Shown piece after piece: positions 9,601-19,125 of a stretch of DNA of 64,000 nt. The stretch is from positions 310,001 to 374,000 of the forward strand of contig NZ_QRZF01000004.1 in the NCBI RefSeq assembly GCF_003464595.1, written 5' to 3'. The notes beneath the pieces were generated by a model. The model made no database searches. It saw only the letters and a program-made list of their open reading frames with translations, and was not told where the DNA came from. Position 1 is the first letter of the stretch, and the number at the start of each line of letters is the position of its first letter. This stretch comes from Bacteroides intestinalis. Lineage in GTDB: Bacteria > Bacteroidota > Bacteroidia > Bacteroidales > Bacteroidaceae. The position numbers and the translations under genes are program-made.

Positions 9601-11652
9601 TTACTTTTCTGCTGCCATATCCGCAGTTGTAGGCCAATATGGATTCTGATAAATCGGAGAAGTTTCAATATTCTTACCATCAGTAGATGTTATTTGGAAC
9701 TGATCAATACGAATCGGATCAAGATAATGAGCCATTTTCCAAACAAAACCCTCATAGGCTAACTGGTTAGCAGTTTTACGATATGGAAGCAGATATTCGC
9801 TATCGTTGGGTGAAGACACATTTGCTTTGTCAGTGCCATAGACAAGTGTAGTATTACCTTTTGAGTCATCATACCAACGTTCCATAGGTGTATTCCAAAG
9901 ATGCATACCTCCGGGAACATAAGGCGTAACCGTCATCTGATCCATTGCTCTCCACCGACATAAGTCCATCCAGCGAAGACCTTCGGATATATATTCGCAG
10001 CGACGTTCACGGCGAATATTATACAAAGTCTTATCTGTCAAAATCTTCCCTGCCGAATAAGCTCCCCAATCATTCTCAGCTTCCTTATTCAAATCAGTAG
10101 CAGCAATAGTAGCATCAATATTATCACTAACTAAAGCACGGCGACGAAGAAGTTGCCAATATTCACGGGCTGTATTATCTAAAGTCTGATTACGTTCATA
10201 GCTGGCTTCCATATAATTCAATAAGGCTTCAGAAGCACGATAGATAGGGATACCGAGGAAACACTTGTTCTGAACCAGATATTTACTATCCCAAGCTCCA
10301 CCTTTACGCAGTGCATAACCGGTAGTATAGGCGTACTGTGAAGCTCCATCTGTAATCTTGGGATATGGTTCATCCAACCAAATATTAGTAAGTCCTGTCA
10401 CACTTTCAATCAATACATTCTTTTGTCCCGGCTCTTTCAGAAAAATAGTCAAGCGACTATCACGATTAGTACGCACATCGGCAATCGTTTTATCACCCAT
10501 ATAATAACCATCACCATCTGCATAGGTACCATGCGCATAAACTGGCAAGCCATCCTCCATAAGAAAATTCTGTACAAAAGCACGCGTCACACCAACTCCC
10601 CAGTTACCTTCATCTGCTGCTAAAGCAATATCATGTCCACTTCCCAGTCCTTGTACATATTGACGCCACATCAACACCTCTTTTACACCCGACAAATCTT
10701 CCTGACCAAACATAGCAAAGTAAGGATTCTCTGTTGTTGCTAAATCTTGCTTCACAATACCTGTATTTTCAGTCAAGCTAGATTTATACTTTTCTGCCAC
10801 TTCTTTAGAAGCACTCATAGCCTCTTCAAAAAACCAATTGATTTCATTATCAATACTTCCACTCGGATACTGATAATTGGCATTATATTCTTTCGTCTTA
10901 CCCGGCCAACCTTCTCCATTGGGAACAAACGCTGAGCCCTTGAAATATTTCAGCCAGGTAGCCTCGAACAATGCTACACGCGATTTGAGCAACAAAGCTA
11001 CATCACGATTGATACGTGTAGTTTGAAAATCTTTTCCATCCATCAAAATAGCAGCTTTATCTAGATCAGAAAGAATAAAACGTGCAACCTCATTACGCGG
11101 CGAACGCTTAGCAGCATCAGTCAGTATTTCCATATTATCCGTTAAAGGATCAGTTACGATAGGATAGTCACCAAATGCCTGGTAACGCTTAAAGTACTCC
11201 AATGCACGCAAAGTATACAACTCACCTATATAATGACGAATACTTTTCAAATCACCCGAGATAGTATTGCCTGATCCGTTTAAATCTTCACCAAAACGTG
11301 GCAAAACATTCGCAAAAAAGAAATTTAAATGATAGATATTGGTAAAAGACCAATCACCAGAAGAATTAGGAACTCTCCATTCACCCGTACAAAAATAGCT
11401 AGGTGCGCTCTGGGAAATCTGATTATCTGTACCTTTATCATTTGCATAAAAGCCATAAGAATTTCCAGAGTTTCCAGGTAAGATACTGGAATAATACTTA
11501 TCAGCATATGCTTGTAAGTGTGAGACATCTGTAAAAAAAGTTTCAGGTGCAAGTTCTGAAGTTGGTTCCCTATCAAGGAAATCATCACATGATATCATTG
11601 CACTACTCAAAGCTGTAGCTATCAATGCTAAAAATATATTTTTTGTTTTCAT
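9601..11652 (-). CDS. susD: SusD/RagB-family outer-membrane glycan-binding lipoprotein
   Basis: A 683-residue protein with a lipobox (MISCDD, Cys ~22) followed by FLDREPTSELAPETFF, the typical start of SusD proteins. The TPR-rich helical body and the C-terminal SusD core are present (NIRRERRCEYISEGLRWMDL). SusD proteins sit on the cell surface and form the lid of the SusC pore, binding the oligosaccharides released from the target polysaccharide. The gene starts about 15 bp downstream of its susC partner, the standard arrangement. At 683 residues it is longer than the ~550 of classic SusD, which is common for binders of large, branched glycans. Confidence 0.95.
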   Translation of the reverse strand: MKTKNIFLALIATALSSAMISCDDFLDREPTSELAPETFFTDVSHLQAYADKYYSSILPGNSGNSYGFYANDKGTDNQISQSAPSYFCTGEWRVPNSSGDWSFTNIYHLNFFFANVLPRFGEDLNGSGNTISGDLKSIRHYIGELYTLRALEYFKRYQAFGDYPIVTDPLTDNMEILTDAAKRSPRNEVARFILSDLDKAAILMDGKDFQTTRINRDVALLLKSRVALFEATWLKYFKGSAFVPNGEGWPGKTKEYNANYQYPSGSIDNEINWFFEEAMSASKEVAEKYKSSLTENTGIVKQDLATTENPYFAMFGQEDLSGVKEVLMWRQYVQGLGSGHDIALAADEGNWGVGVTRAFVQNFLMEDGLPVYAHGTYADGDGYYMGDKTIADVRTNRDSRLTIFLKEPGQKNVLIESVTGLTNIWLDEPYPKITDGASQYAYTTGYALRKGGAWDSKYLVQNKCFLGIPIYRASEALLNYMEASYERNQTLDNTAREYWQLLRRRALVSDNIDATIAATDLNKEAENDWGAYSAGKILTDKTLYNIRRERRCEYISEGLRWMDLCRWRAMDQMTVTPYVPGGMHLWNTPMERWYDDSKGNTTLVYGTDKANVSSPNDSEYLLPYRKTANQLAYEGFVWKMAHYLDPIRIDQFQITSTDGKNIETSPIYQNPYWPTTADMAAEK

Positions 11653-11667
11653 GATTTTATTATCAAA

Positions 11668-14600
11668 TTAAAAGGTTACACTTAAACCAAATGACCAAGT
11701 GGAAGATAAGGGGTACGCGTTACCACCCCAACCACCAACACAGGTTTCAGGATCAAAGATTGAAGATAAAGAGGTAAATGTCAACAGATTCTCACCTGAC
11801 ACAAATACGCGACAATTGGAAATACCTACTTTTTCAACTACAGACTTCGGTAATGAATAACCTAACTGTAGATTCTTCAAACGCATATATCCTGCATTTT
11901 GCATATAACGACTTTGTTTTTCTTGATTTTTAGCTCCAAAGCTCGTTTTATCAGAATCTTTCGAAGTGATAGGACGTGGATAATATGAATCTAAGTTAAC
12001 TGGTAATTCATAACCTGCCAACCCTATCGGCTGATCCCGAAAATAATCATTATGCTGTTCCAGACCAATAGTATACCATTTAGAATAGCCACCACGAACA
12101 CCCCAGAAATAAGATGACTCACCCGGCCAAAAGTCATGTTTCAAAACACCTTGCAGGAAGCAACGGAAATCAAATCCCTTATAGTTGGCTGTCAAGTCAA
12201 TACCATAAAAGTAGTGAGGATTACTGTCACCCAAAATCTTTAAATCGCCATGATCATCCCATGTACTTGCACCTTTACTTATTTTGCCATCACCATTCAG
12301 ATCCTTATACATGATGTCACCTGCTGCCCACTGTGAACCGATGGCGTCTTGTCCGCCTTTAGGCAATGAAGCAATATGGTTATCCATCTCTTCCTGAGTT
12401 TTGGCAATGCCTACTGTTTCAAAACCCCAAATAAGTCCTGTCTTTTTGCCAGCCATGTATGTGCTGATAGAACCAGTCTTGTTACCGGGATAACTGTCGA
12501 TATAGGTAACCTGATCGGAAAGTGACACAGTTACACCATAATTCAATCCATTATTCAAACGGTCCTTCCAGGAAAGGGAAACTTCCCAACCTCTGGTCTG
12601 AAGGTCACAATTGTTTGTATTAGGAACTTCAATACCCAATGTATTAGGCATTTGGTTAGCCGGTCCCACCATATTCTTAGTGTAGCGGACAAAATAATCA
12701 GCAGAACCTGTCAAACGATTATTAAGTAATCCCCAATCCAGACCGATGTCCCATGTGCGAACGGTTTCCCACGTCAGAGCCTCACTAATCAAGCCACCCA
12801 CCGAAGCAGTATTAGGTTGCATGCCATTCTGTATCCAGGCACCATTTGCAGCACCTAAAGACATCACACGATAAGTAGGATAATATGAGCTTGTATTCTG
12901 GTTACCCAGCTGACCGTAAGAGAAACGTAACTTCAACTGATCAACAACACTGGTAGCCGGAGCGAAAAACTTCTCTTGTGCAATATTCCAACCTGCCGAG
13001 AAAGAAGGGGATAGTTGCCAGCGACTGCCGCGGCGGAAGCGGGAAGTACCATCATAACGCATATTAACTTCCAACAGATAGCGGCCCATGAAATCATAAT
13101 TTAAACGACCGAAGAAACCGGCTGTGGCCCATTCTCTTGAATAACCATTCACCCCTGTCGTCTTCTCTTCACCTTTACCGCTCAATCCGGATGTCAGATT
13201 GAACTCCCAGAAGTCTTCATCCTCTACATACAATCCGTATTTGGTAACGTCGAAATAATGCAGTTTGAACTCTTCTGCCTGGAAACCACCCATGAACTTG
13301 AAGTTATGTTTATCTGCGAAAGTATGAGTATACGAGCTATAAACATTCAGATTCAGATAATTTTCTTTCTGATCGTTTTCTTTTAAACTTGAATCTTTGT
13401 TCGTTACTATTTTATCCCCCTTCGGGTCGTAATTGTAAGCAGGAAGTGTAGCCGCTTTAGTGCTCTCTTCTTTAATACTATAATTGAACTCTACATTTGT
13501 AATCCAATTTTTGACAGGCTCTATGATAAAGGCAGCCTGATGATAATGACGATCCGTCTGTTGAGTTCTTTGTCCACCTTCTGCCAATGCACGAGGATTG
13601 TCATGATTGATATGACCGTTTTGGTCGTAAATAGGCATATTCGGCCAGTTTGAGCGCCCCAACCCATCATAATAGCTATCTGTAAAACTCGTTGGTCTAC
13701 AAATATCATTGCGAGTAAAGCGGGTAGAATAGTTGAATTTTAACCACTTTGTCAATGTTCCATTAATTTTTGCTGTCGTATTGAAACGCTGCAAATTTTC
13801 TTTTCCGAAGTTGAGAAGTCCTCCCTGATCCAAATAATTGAACGAAGCGTAGTAAGACATCTTTTCGCTACCACCTGTGACACTGATGTTGTGTTCCTGA
13901 GAAAACACATGATCTTTATACATGGCATCCCAGATATCTGTATTAGCATATCCCTGAGTCCAACGGTCTTGCCAGGCAGTCTCACTTTTAGCATCCAACC
14001 CTACTTCTCCATTCGTAAACTTTCCATTCTGGAAGTCAATCATCTTCTGCATCGTTTCATCCGAATATGCACCTTTAACACCTTGATTGGCATCCGCATA
14101 ATTCATCATGACGGCAAACGAATAAGAGTCCATTGACTTCGGCATATTGATAGGACTGGAGACACGGAAGCTATTATTATAGTTAACAGACACTTTACCT
14201 TCCTTTCCTCTCTTAGTAGTAACCAAAATTACACCGAACGGTGCACGCGAACCATAAATACTGGAAGCGGCAGCATCTTTCAATACAGAAATATTCTCTA
14301 TATCCTGCGGGTTGACAGTATTAATATCTCCCACCATACCATCAATTAAAATCAATGGAGAGCTATTGGAACCAGAACCGATAGTACCTGTACCACGAAC
14401 AGATATATTCATATCCTTTTCCAACTGTCCGGAACTAGTGGTAATCTTCAGGCCCGGTACTAAACCCTGCAAAGCCTGAGTTGCAGAAGTTACCGGACGC
14501 GATTCTATTTCTTTGGCAGTAGCAATACCTACGGAACCGGTCAGGTTCACCTTCTTCTGCGTACCGAAACCTACTACTACAACTTCTTCCAGCATCTCGG

Positions 14601-14958
14601 TATCTTCTTTCAGGGTAACATCCAGTATTTTCCCTGCCACAACCGGAATTTCCTGAGTTTTAAAACCAATATAAGAGATAACAAGCGTGGCACCCTGATT
14701 TACGGAAAGCGAGAAATTACCATTAACATCAGTAATAATTCCGTTTGAGGTTCCTTTCTCCTGAATGCTGGCACCGATAACAGGTTCGCCCATTGCATCT
14801 TTCACCACACCTGAAACTTTGATTTGTTGTTGAACCACTTCCAGATTAGTCTCATTGCCCTCGGCCATCACTGCCAGCGGACACCCGGTAATGAAACTAC
14901 TACAAAGTAGCAAGGCTGCAAGCGCCTTCCGATTGTTTCTAAATGAATCTGATTTCAT
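11668..14958 (-). CDS. susC: SusC/RagA-family TonB-dependent outer-membrane transporter
   Basis: The frame is open further upstream, but the start is placed at the ATG at 14958, which gives a signal peptide and agrees with the promoter at ~15030 (1096 residues). After the signal comes a carboxypeptidase-regulatory-like domain (IKVSGVVKDAMGEPVIGASI), then the TonB-box-like stretch EEVVVVGFGTQKK, the plug domain (LQGLVPGLKITTSSGQ, IDGMVGDINTVNPQDIENI) and a 22-strand beta-barrel ending in an aromatic (LSVTF). It imports oligosaccharides made at the surface, powered by TonB-ExbBD. Together with susD it marks the core of locus A; expression is probably driven by HTCS-1. Confidence 0.96.
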   Translation of the reverse strand: MKSDSFRNNRKALAALLLCSSFITGCPLAVMAEGNETNLEVVQQQIKVSGVVKDAMGEPVIGASIQEKGTSNGIITDVNGNFSLSVNQGATLVISYIGFKTQEIPVVAGKILDVTLKEDTEMLEEVVVVGFGTQKKVNLTGSVGIATAKEIESRPVTSATQALQGLVPGLKITTSSGQLEKDMNISVRGTGTIGSGSNSSPLILIDGMVGDINTVNPQDIENISVLKDAAASSIYGSRAPFGVILVTTKRGKEGKVSVNYNNSFRVSSPINMPKSMDSYSFAVMMNYADANQGVKGAYSDETMQKMIDFQNGKFTNGEVGLDAKSETAWQDRWTQGYANTDIWDAMYKDHVFSQEHNISVTGGSEKMSYYASFNYLDQGGLLNFGKENLQRFNTTAKINGTLTKWLKFNYSTRFTRNDICRPTSFTDSYYDGLGRSNWPNMPIYDQNGHINHDNPRALAEGGQRTQQTDRHYHQAAFIIEPVKNWITNVEFNYSIKEESTKAATLPAYNYDPKGDKIVTNKDSSLKENDQKENYLNLNVYSSYTHTFADKHNFKFMGGFQAEEFKLHYFDVTKYGLYVEDEDFWEFNLTSGLSGKGEEKTTGVNGYSREWATAGFFGRLNYDFMGRYLLEVNMRYDGTSRFRRGSRWQLSPSFSAGWNIAQEKFFAPATSVVDQLKLRFSYGQLGNQNTSSYYPTYRVMSLGAANGAWIQNGMQPNTASVGGLISEALTWETVRTWDIGLDWGLLNNRLTGSADYFVRYTKNMVGPANQMPNTLGIEVPNTNNCDLQTRGWEVSLSWKDRLNNGLNYGVTVSLSDQVTYIDSYPGNKTGSISTYMAGKKTGLIWGFETVGIAKTQEEMDNHIASLPKGGQDAIGSQWAAGDIMYKDLNGDGKISKGASTWDDHGDLKILGDSNPHYFYGIDLTANYKGFDFRCFLQGVLKHDFWPGESSYFWGVRGGYSKWYTIGLEQHNDYFRDQPIGLAGYELPVNLDSYYPRPITSKDSDKTSFGAKNQEKQSRYMQNAGYMRLKNLQLGYSLPKSVVEKVGISNCRVFVSGENLLTFTSLSSIFDPETCVGGWGGNAYPLSSTWSFGLSVTF

Positions 14959-14999
14959 TGTTTTTCGTTTTAATATGAATATAAGGTTAATAATCCCTG

Positions 15000-15023
15000 C
15001 GTTACTTTTTTGAAAAGATAACG
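15000..15023 (-). promoter_or_regulatory. Hairpin at the predicted 5' end of the susC-1 transcript
   Basis: CGTTA and TAACG flank a T-rich/A-rich pair, giving a stem of about 10 bp with one bulge. The predicted +1 lies at about 15023, so the RNA would begin with this hairpin. It could protect the 5' end; that role is inference. Confidence 0.4.
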
Positions 15024-15026
15024 ATG

Positions 15027-15034
15027 CAAATGTA
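15027..15034 (-). promoter_or_regulatory. Bacteroides -7 promoter element for susCD-1
   Basis: TACATTTG on the minus strand matches TAnnTTTG exactly. It is about 70 bp before the chosen susC start. No clear TTTG -33 element is seen, which fits a promoter that needs an activator; direct repeats lie 60-95 bp further upstream. Confidence 0.55.
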
Positions 15035-15093
15035 AGATTGACTTGCTGAAAAAGGAGAGACAGACAGATCAAATAGAAGGGTAAATTGTTCAT

Positions 15094-15133
15094 TGACCTA
15101 TTTCTCTTGTTTCTTTGGCCTATCTGTCCATGG
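15094..15133 (-). promoter_or_regulatory. Two 22-bp-spaced direct repeats upstream of susC-1 (candidate HTCS site)
   Basis: Read on the minus strand, ATAGGCCAAAGAAAC and ATAGGTCAATGAACA occur exactly 22 bp apart, about two helical turns. AraC-type DNA-binding domains, such as the output domain of HTCS proteins, usually bind this kind of direct repeat. The position 60-95 bp before the -7 element suits an activator. HTCS-1 as the binder is inferred from proximity. Confidence 0.5.
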
Positions 15134-15142
15134 TCTCCTCTT

Positions 15143-17548
15143 TCATTCTTTCATTGTGATATCTAATATATAAGGTTGGAATACGCCCTCTGTTTCCACT
15201 TTCACTCTCAATACTCCGGGAACACGCGCCGATTGTACAATCAAGAGTGCCCGCCCGAAGAAAGTTTTCAGCTTATTGCTTCCGAACGGAATGTCTCTGC
15301 GCATATCTCCGTTGTCCAATGCCAACAATCGTCCTTCTCCTTCCAACTGCACTGTTAGGTTACGGTCGTCCATCTGGACAAAACGTCCGTCTTCATCGCA
15401 TAATTTGATTTCTATATGCGAAAGGTCCTGCCCGTCAGCCTTCAGTATCGTCTTATCGGCTATAAGTTTAAATGCTGAAGTTTTCTTAGTGGTAACAAGA
15501 CTATCCCGGCAGACTTCCACTCCATTCTTATAGCCGATAGCTAAAACTTTACCCGGACGATAAGGTTGATTCCAGACAATCGTATTATTCGGATAATCCT
15601 TTGTGCTCCGTACCCCAAAATCCATAGTTCGTTTGGCATGTGGAGCAATTAGCCGGACGGAGTCACAATTAGTCATTGTACGATATTCCAATACCCGGTC
15701 ATCCATATACGGCAAGTTCAGGTTATCCACCATCAAAGGATACTGCCAATGATCCTTTCCCGGATCTATATTGAGCGAGTTATCAACAATAGCCAATTTC
15801 AAAACAGGTTCATCATTCCAGACTGCACGATGATAGGCAGCAACCGGTTTCTCTACCATACACATATCGAACGGACAACTTGCCCACCCCTTACTGGGCC
15901 AGCCTACAGATTCACCCAAATAGTCTACACCCGCCCAGATAAACGAACCTAAGATGAAATCGTTATCTTTCACATAGTTCCATGAATTATATGGTATATA
16001 GTCACGTGAAGAGGTCGGATGTGCAGCCGTATAATAAGGATAAACCTCACTTCCCAACATCAACCGCTTAGGATACGTGAGATGGTCTTGCAGCATTCTG
16101 GTCTCCTGATAGTTATACCCGACGATATCAAAGACCTCACAGAACTGGTTCTGTGAATTGGGTGCCATAGCTACCATAACCGGACGCGTAGGTTCTAACT
16201 GATGAACAAAGTCCTGCATCATCCGGCCCCGCTTTATCCCTTCATCCGTCTTCAGGAAAGCTTCCCGAGTTTCATTGCCTATACTCCAGATTATGATGGA
16301 AGGATGATTCCGATCCCTTATTATCATGTCCGCCAGGTCACGCTGCCACCATTCATCAAACAACTTACCATAATACAGGCTGCCTGTTTTCCAGGCATCG
16401 AATGCCTCATCAATAACTAAAAGTCCAAGTGTATCGCATATTTCAAGGAATTCCGGTGCCGGAGGGTTATGGCTGCAACGCACTGCATTACATCCGAATT
16501 CTTTCAGAATGCTGAGACGGCGCTCAAAAGCACGATCAGGTATGGCAGTTCCCAGTCCACCGGCATCCTGATGCAGATTCACGCCTTTAAACTTCATAGG
16601 CTGCCCATTCAGTTTAAATCCTTCTGTACTGCTAAATTCAAGGGTACGGATGCCGAACGGAGTTTGATAAGTATCTACTGTCTTTCCCTTCTTCTTTATC
16701 ATAGTACGCACAAAGTAACGATAAGGATCGTCTACCGACCAACAGCGTGGATTATCCACCACCAGATATTGTTCGACGTCCATTGTGTCATTAGCCGGAA
16801 TGTGCAGGGAAGTCGTAGTTTCCAATTTCTTACCTTTCATCTTAATGGGTTGTCCCTGCTTATTCACCAACAGTTGCAACACTTGTACACTTTCATCCTG
16901 AGTAGTCTTGTTAACTACACTGGTACGTATCCGTACTTTTGCTTCATCCTTGTTTATTTCCGGGGTAGTGACATAAGTTCCCCAAGTCGTTACGTGTACC
17001 GGTTCAGTCACCTGCAACCAGGCATGACGGTAAATACCCGATCCGGTATACCATCGCGAAGCATCCGTATGATTCACATGTACTGTTATCAAGTTATCCT
17101 CACCATACTTCAAGTACGAAGAAATATCATATTCAAAGCTGGTATATCCATAAGCGTGAAATCCAACTTTCTCTCCATTTACATATACAGTTGACTGATA
17201 ATATATACCGTCGAAAACAATGGAAACCGCTTTGCCTTTATAAGATAAGGGGATATGAAACTCTTTCTTGTACAGCCCCACCCCTCCGGATTTGAAGCCG
17301 TTTTCCGGTTTTGCCTCTCTATCAAAAGGCAAGTGTACACACCAGTCATGTGGCAGCTGGACCGCTTCCCATTTCCATGCGGAAGGTGTAAATCCCGGTT
17401 TCAAAGCATCTGGTTCGTCTCCCAGATGAAACCACCAGTCAAAATCAAAATTGATACGTTGCCGATTGGCCATAGTGTATGAACCCGGCAAAAATACAAA
17501 TACTAAAAGTATTATAACCTCCCTACTGATCATTCTTTGTTTTACCAT
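15143..17548 (-). CDS. GH2 beta-glycosidase (beta-galactosidase/glucuronidase type) with DUF4982-like C-terminus
   Basis: An 801-residue secreted protein. The N-terminal GH2 sugar-binding domain (~30-200; VQLPHDWCVHLPFD, GGVGLYKKEFHIP) is followed by an Ig-like domain, then the TIM barrel. There, IIWSIGNET provides the acid/base Glu (~426) and MLGSEVYPYY the nucleophile Glu (~501). The C-terminal part (~600-801) has the DUF4982-like sandwich and a further Ig-like domain. It probably removes a terminal beta-galactosyl, beta-glucuronyl or beta-galacturonyl residue in the periplasm; the exact sugar cannot be told from motifs alone. It is encoded just upstream of susC-1 with its own perfect -7 element, in divergent arrangement with the broken GH28 gene. 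Confidence 0.88.
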   Translation of the reverse strand: MVKQRMISREVIILLVFVFLPGSYTMANRQRINFDFDWWFHLGDEPDALKPGFTPSAWKWEAVQLPHDWCVHLPFDREAKPENGFKSGGVGLYKKEFHIPLSYKGKAVSIVFDGIYYQSTVYVNGEKVGFHAYGYTSFEYDISSYLKYGEDNLITVHVNHTDASRWYTGSGIYRHAWLQVTEPVHVTTWGTYVTTPEINKDEAKVRIRTSVVNKTTQDESVQVLQLLVNKQGQPIKMKGKKLETTTSLHIPANDTMDVEQYLVVDNPRCWSVDDPYRYFVRTMIKKKGKTVDTYQTPFGIRTLEFSSTEGFKLNGQPMKFKGVNLHQDAGGLGTAIPDRAFERRLSILKEFGCNAVRCSHNPPAPEFLEICDTLGLLVIDEAFDAWKTGSLYYGKLFDEWWQRDLADMIIRDRNHPSIIIWSIGNETREAFLKTDEGIKRGRMMQDFVHQLEPTRPVMVAMAPNSQNQFCEVFDIVGYNYQETRMLQDHLTYPKRLMLGSEVYPYYTAAHPTSSRDYIPYNSWNYVKDNDFILGSFIWAGVDYLGESVGWPSKGWASCPFDMCMVEKPVAAYHRAVWNDEPVLKLAIVDNSLNIDPGKDHWQYPLMVDNLNLPYMDDRVLEYRTMTNCDSVRLIAPHAKRTMDFGVRSTKDYPNNTIVWNQPYRPGKVLAIGYKNGVEVCRDSLVTTKKTSAFKLIADKTILKADGQDLSHIEIKLCDEDGRFVQMDDRNLTVQLEGEGRLLALDNGDMRRDIPFGSNKLKTFFGRALLIVQSARVPGVLRVKVETEGVFQPYILDITMKE

Positions 17549-17594
17549 AAAAGTGTTCTTTAATTATAAAGTTAATAAAGGATGTTCTCATAGG

Positions 17595-17602
17595 CAAAAA
17601 TA
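17595..17602 (-). promoter_or_regulatory. -7 promoter element for the GH2 gene
   Basis: TATTTTTG on the minus strand matches TAnnTTTG exactly, 47 bp before the GH2 start. It shares a ~280-bp divergent region with the GH28 remnant. That region also holds an imperfect palindrome (CCCGATT at 17603-17609 and AATCGGG at 17631-17637). Confidence 0.5.
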
Positions 17603-17764
17603 CCCGATTTTACTTTAAAGAACAGGAAGTAATCGGGCAGATACCATTGGCAAATAGTTCATCATGGATAAATAAAGGCAAACCAGTTTCTCCAATTCAT
17701 GGAATGCCATATTTACCCTTGTTTAATGATCAATCTGTCCCTATCGACATACTCTTACCAGCTT

Positions 17765-17772
17765 TATCTTTG
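17765..17772 (+). promoter_or_regulatory. -7 promoter element for the GH28 remnant
   Basis: TATCTTTG matches TAnnTTTG exactly and sits 55 bp before the ATG at 17828. The promoter looks intact although the gene is not. Confidence 0.5.
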
Positions 17773-17827
17773 CAATCAGACACTTAATTATTAAAAGTAT
17801 AATTTACTAATTTAAAATATAACTATT

Positions 17828-19041
17828 ATGAAAAAGCACTATGCGGTATATCATTTATACCTTGTAAGTTTTGTATGTCTCCTGTTTATTTCCTGCAGCT
17901 CTCCAAAGGTATCTTACAATGAGATTAAAGTGGCTGCCCCTTTCCCCATGGAACCGATCAGAGAATGTATCTTTCCTGAGAAAGATTACTCCATAGCGGA
18001 TTACGGTGCCATCGAAGGAGGGAAACATATGAACACAGAAGCTATCAGTAAAGCTATCGAAGCTTGCAATAAAGCCGGTGGAGGGCGTGTGGTCATTCCT
18101 GCCGGTGAATGGCTGACAGGTCCCATACATTTCAAAAGCAATGTAAACCTCCACCTGGAAAAAGATGCAGTAGTCCGCTTCACGGATAATCCGGAAGATT
18201 ACCTGCCGGCAGTAATGACCTCATGGGAAGGGATGGAATGTTACAACTACTCACCACTCGTCTATGCCTTTGAATGTGAAAATATAGCCATCACCGGAGA
18301 AGGAATGCTAAAGCCCCACATGGATTTGTGGAAAGTATGGTAAACGTCCGCAACCTGAATGTGAAAGCCCATGGCCACAACAGTGATGGCATCGACTTAG
18401 AAATGACCCGCAACTTCCTGATAGAGAATTGCACATTCAATCAAGGAGATGATGCCGTTGTTATAAAAGCCGGAAGAAACCGCGATGCATGGCGTCTGAA
18501 TACTCCTACCGAGAATATCGTGATACGCAATTGCATCATTCAGGATGGACAAACATTACTTGGAGTCGGCAGCGAAATATCCGGCGGTATCCGTAATATC
18601 TACATGCACGACTGTACTGCCCCTAACTCTGTCCACCGTCTTTTCTTTATAAAGACCAACCATCGCCGGGGTGCCTTTGTAGAGAACATTTATATGGAGA
18701 ACATAAAGACGGGAGGCACGCTGAGAGTTTTTGAAATAGATACGGATGTTCTGTATCAATGGAGAGATCTGGTTCCCACCTATGAAGAACGCATCACTCG
18801 TATCGAAGGTATCCACATGAATAACATCACTTGCGAATCTGCAAAGATGATTTATGAAATGAGAGGAGATAAAAAACTACCGGTAAAAGACATCGAGCTC
18901 AAAAACATACATGTGGGTTACATCGCCGACAGCGTAAACCGGGTGGAAAATATTGAGAATATAATCACGGAAAATATCACCTACGGCAGTATAGATACTA
19001 CCTTACTGAAGGAATTGGACAGATACATTACTAATAAATAA
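17828..19041 (+). pseudogene. GH28 polygalacturonase-like gene broken by an internal deletion and frameshift
   Basis: The first open part (17828-18343) codes a lipoprotein signal (FISCSS), then the GH28 N-terminal region (DYGAIEGGKHMNTEAISKAI, GGGRVVIPAGEWLTGPIHF) up to GEGMLKPHMDLWKVW and a stop. The second part (18328-19041, other frame) resumes with VRNLNVKAHGHNSDGIDLE, QGDDAVVIKAG and LGVGSEISGGI, which carry the catalytic Asp residues. From family knowledge, roughly 70-100 residues of beta-helix should lie between these two segments; they are missing and the frame shifts at the junction. The second part has no signal peptide, so an active exported enzyme is unlikely. Intact relatives cleave alpha-1,4-galacturonides. 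A sequencing or assembly error is less likely than a real deletion because a whole segment is gone. Confidence 0.85.
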
Positions 19042-19063
19042 TTCTCTCAGAGTTACCCCTATT

Positions 19064-19099
19064 AAAAAGGTGTTACCCGTCGCCAGGTAACACCTTTTT
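19064..19099. terminator. Bidirectional rho-independent terminator
   Basis: A perfect 14-bp stem, AAAAAGGTGTTACC / GGTAACACCTTTTT, with an 8-nt loop. It has A-runs on one side and T-runs on the other, so it can work for both convergent genes (the GH28 remnant and the GH-A enzyme). Confidence 0.9.
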
Positions 19100-19125
19100 A
19101 ATTACTCTCTATTCTCAATACAACT

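Noticed and set aside
14959..15093. N-terminal extension of SusC-1 to an ATG at 15093
   Set aside because: It would lie across the predicted promoter and 5' hairpin, and the ATG at 14958 gives a good signal peptide.
17593..17682. GGCAAA occurring at 17593, 17649 and 17677 (multiples of 28 bp)
   Set aside because: The motif is short and one expected position is empty, so chance is the simplest explanation.
18328..19041. Independent short GH28-like gene starting at 18328
   Set aside because: It has no signal peptide and lacks the N-terminal half of the fold; it is better read as the second part of a broken gene.
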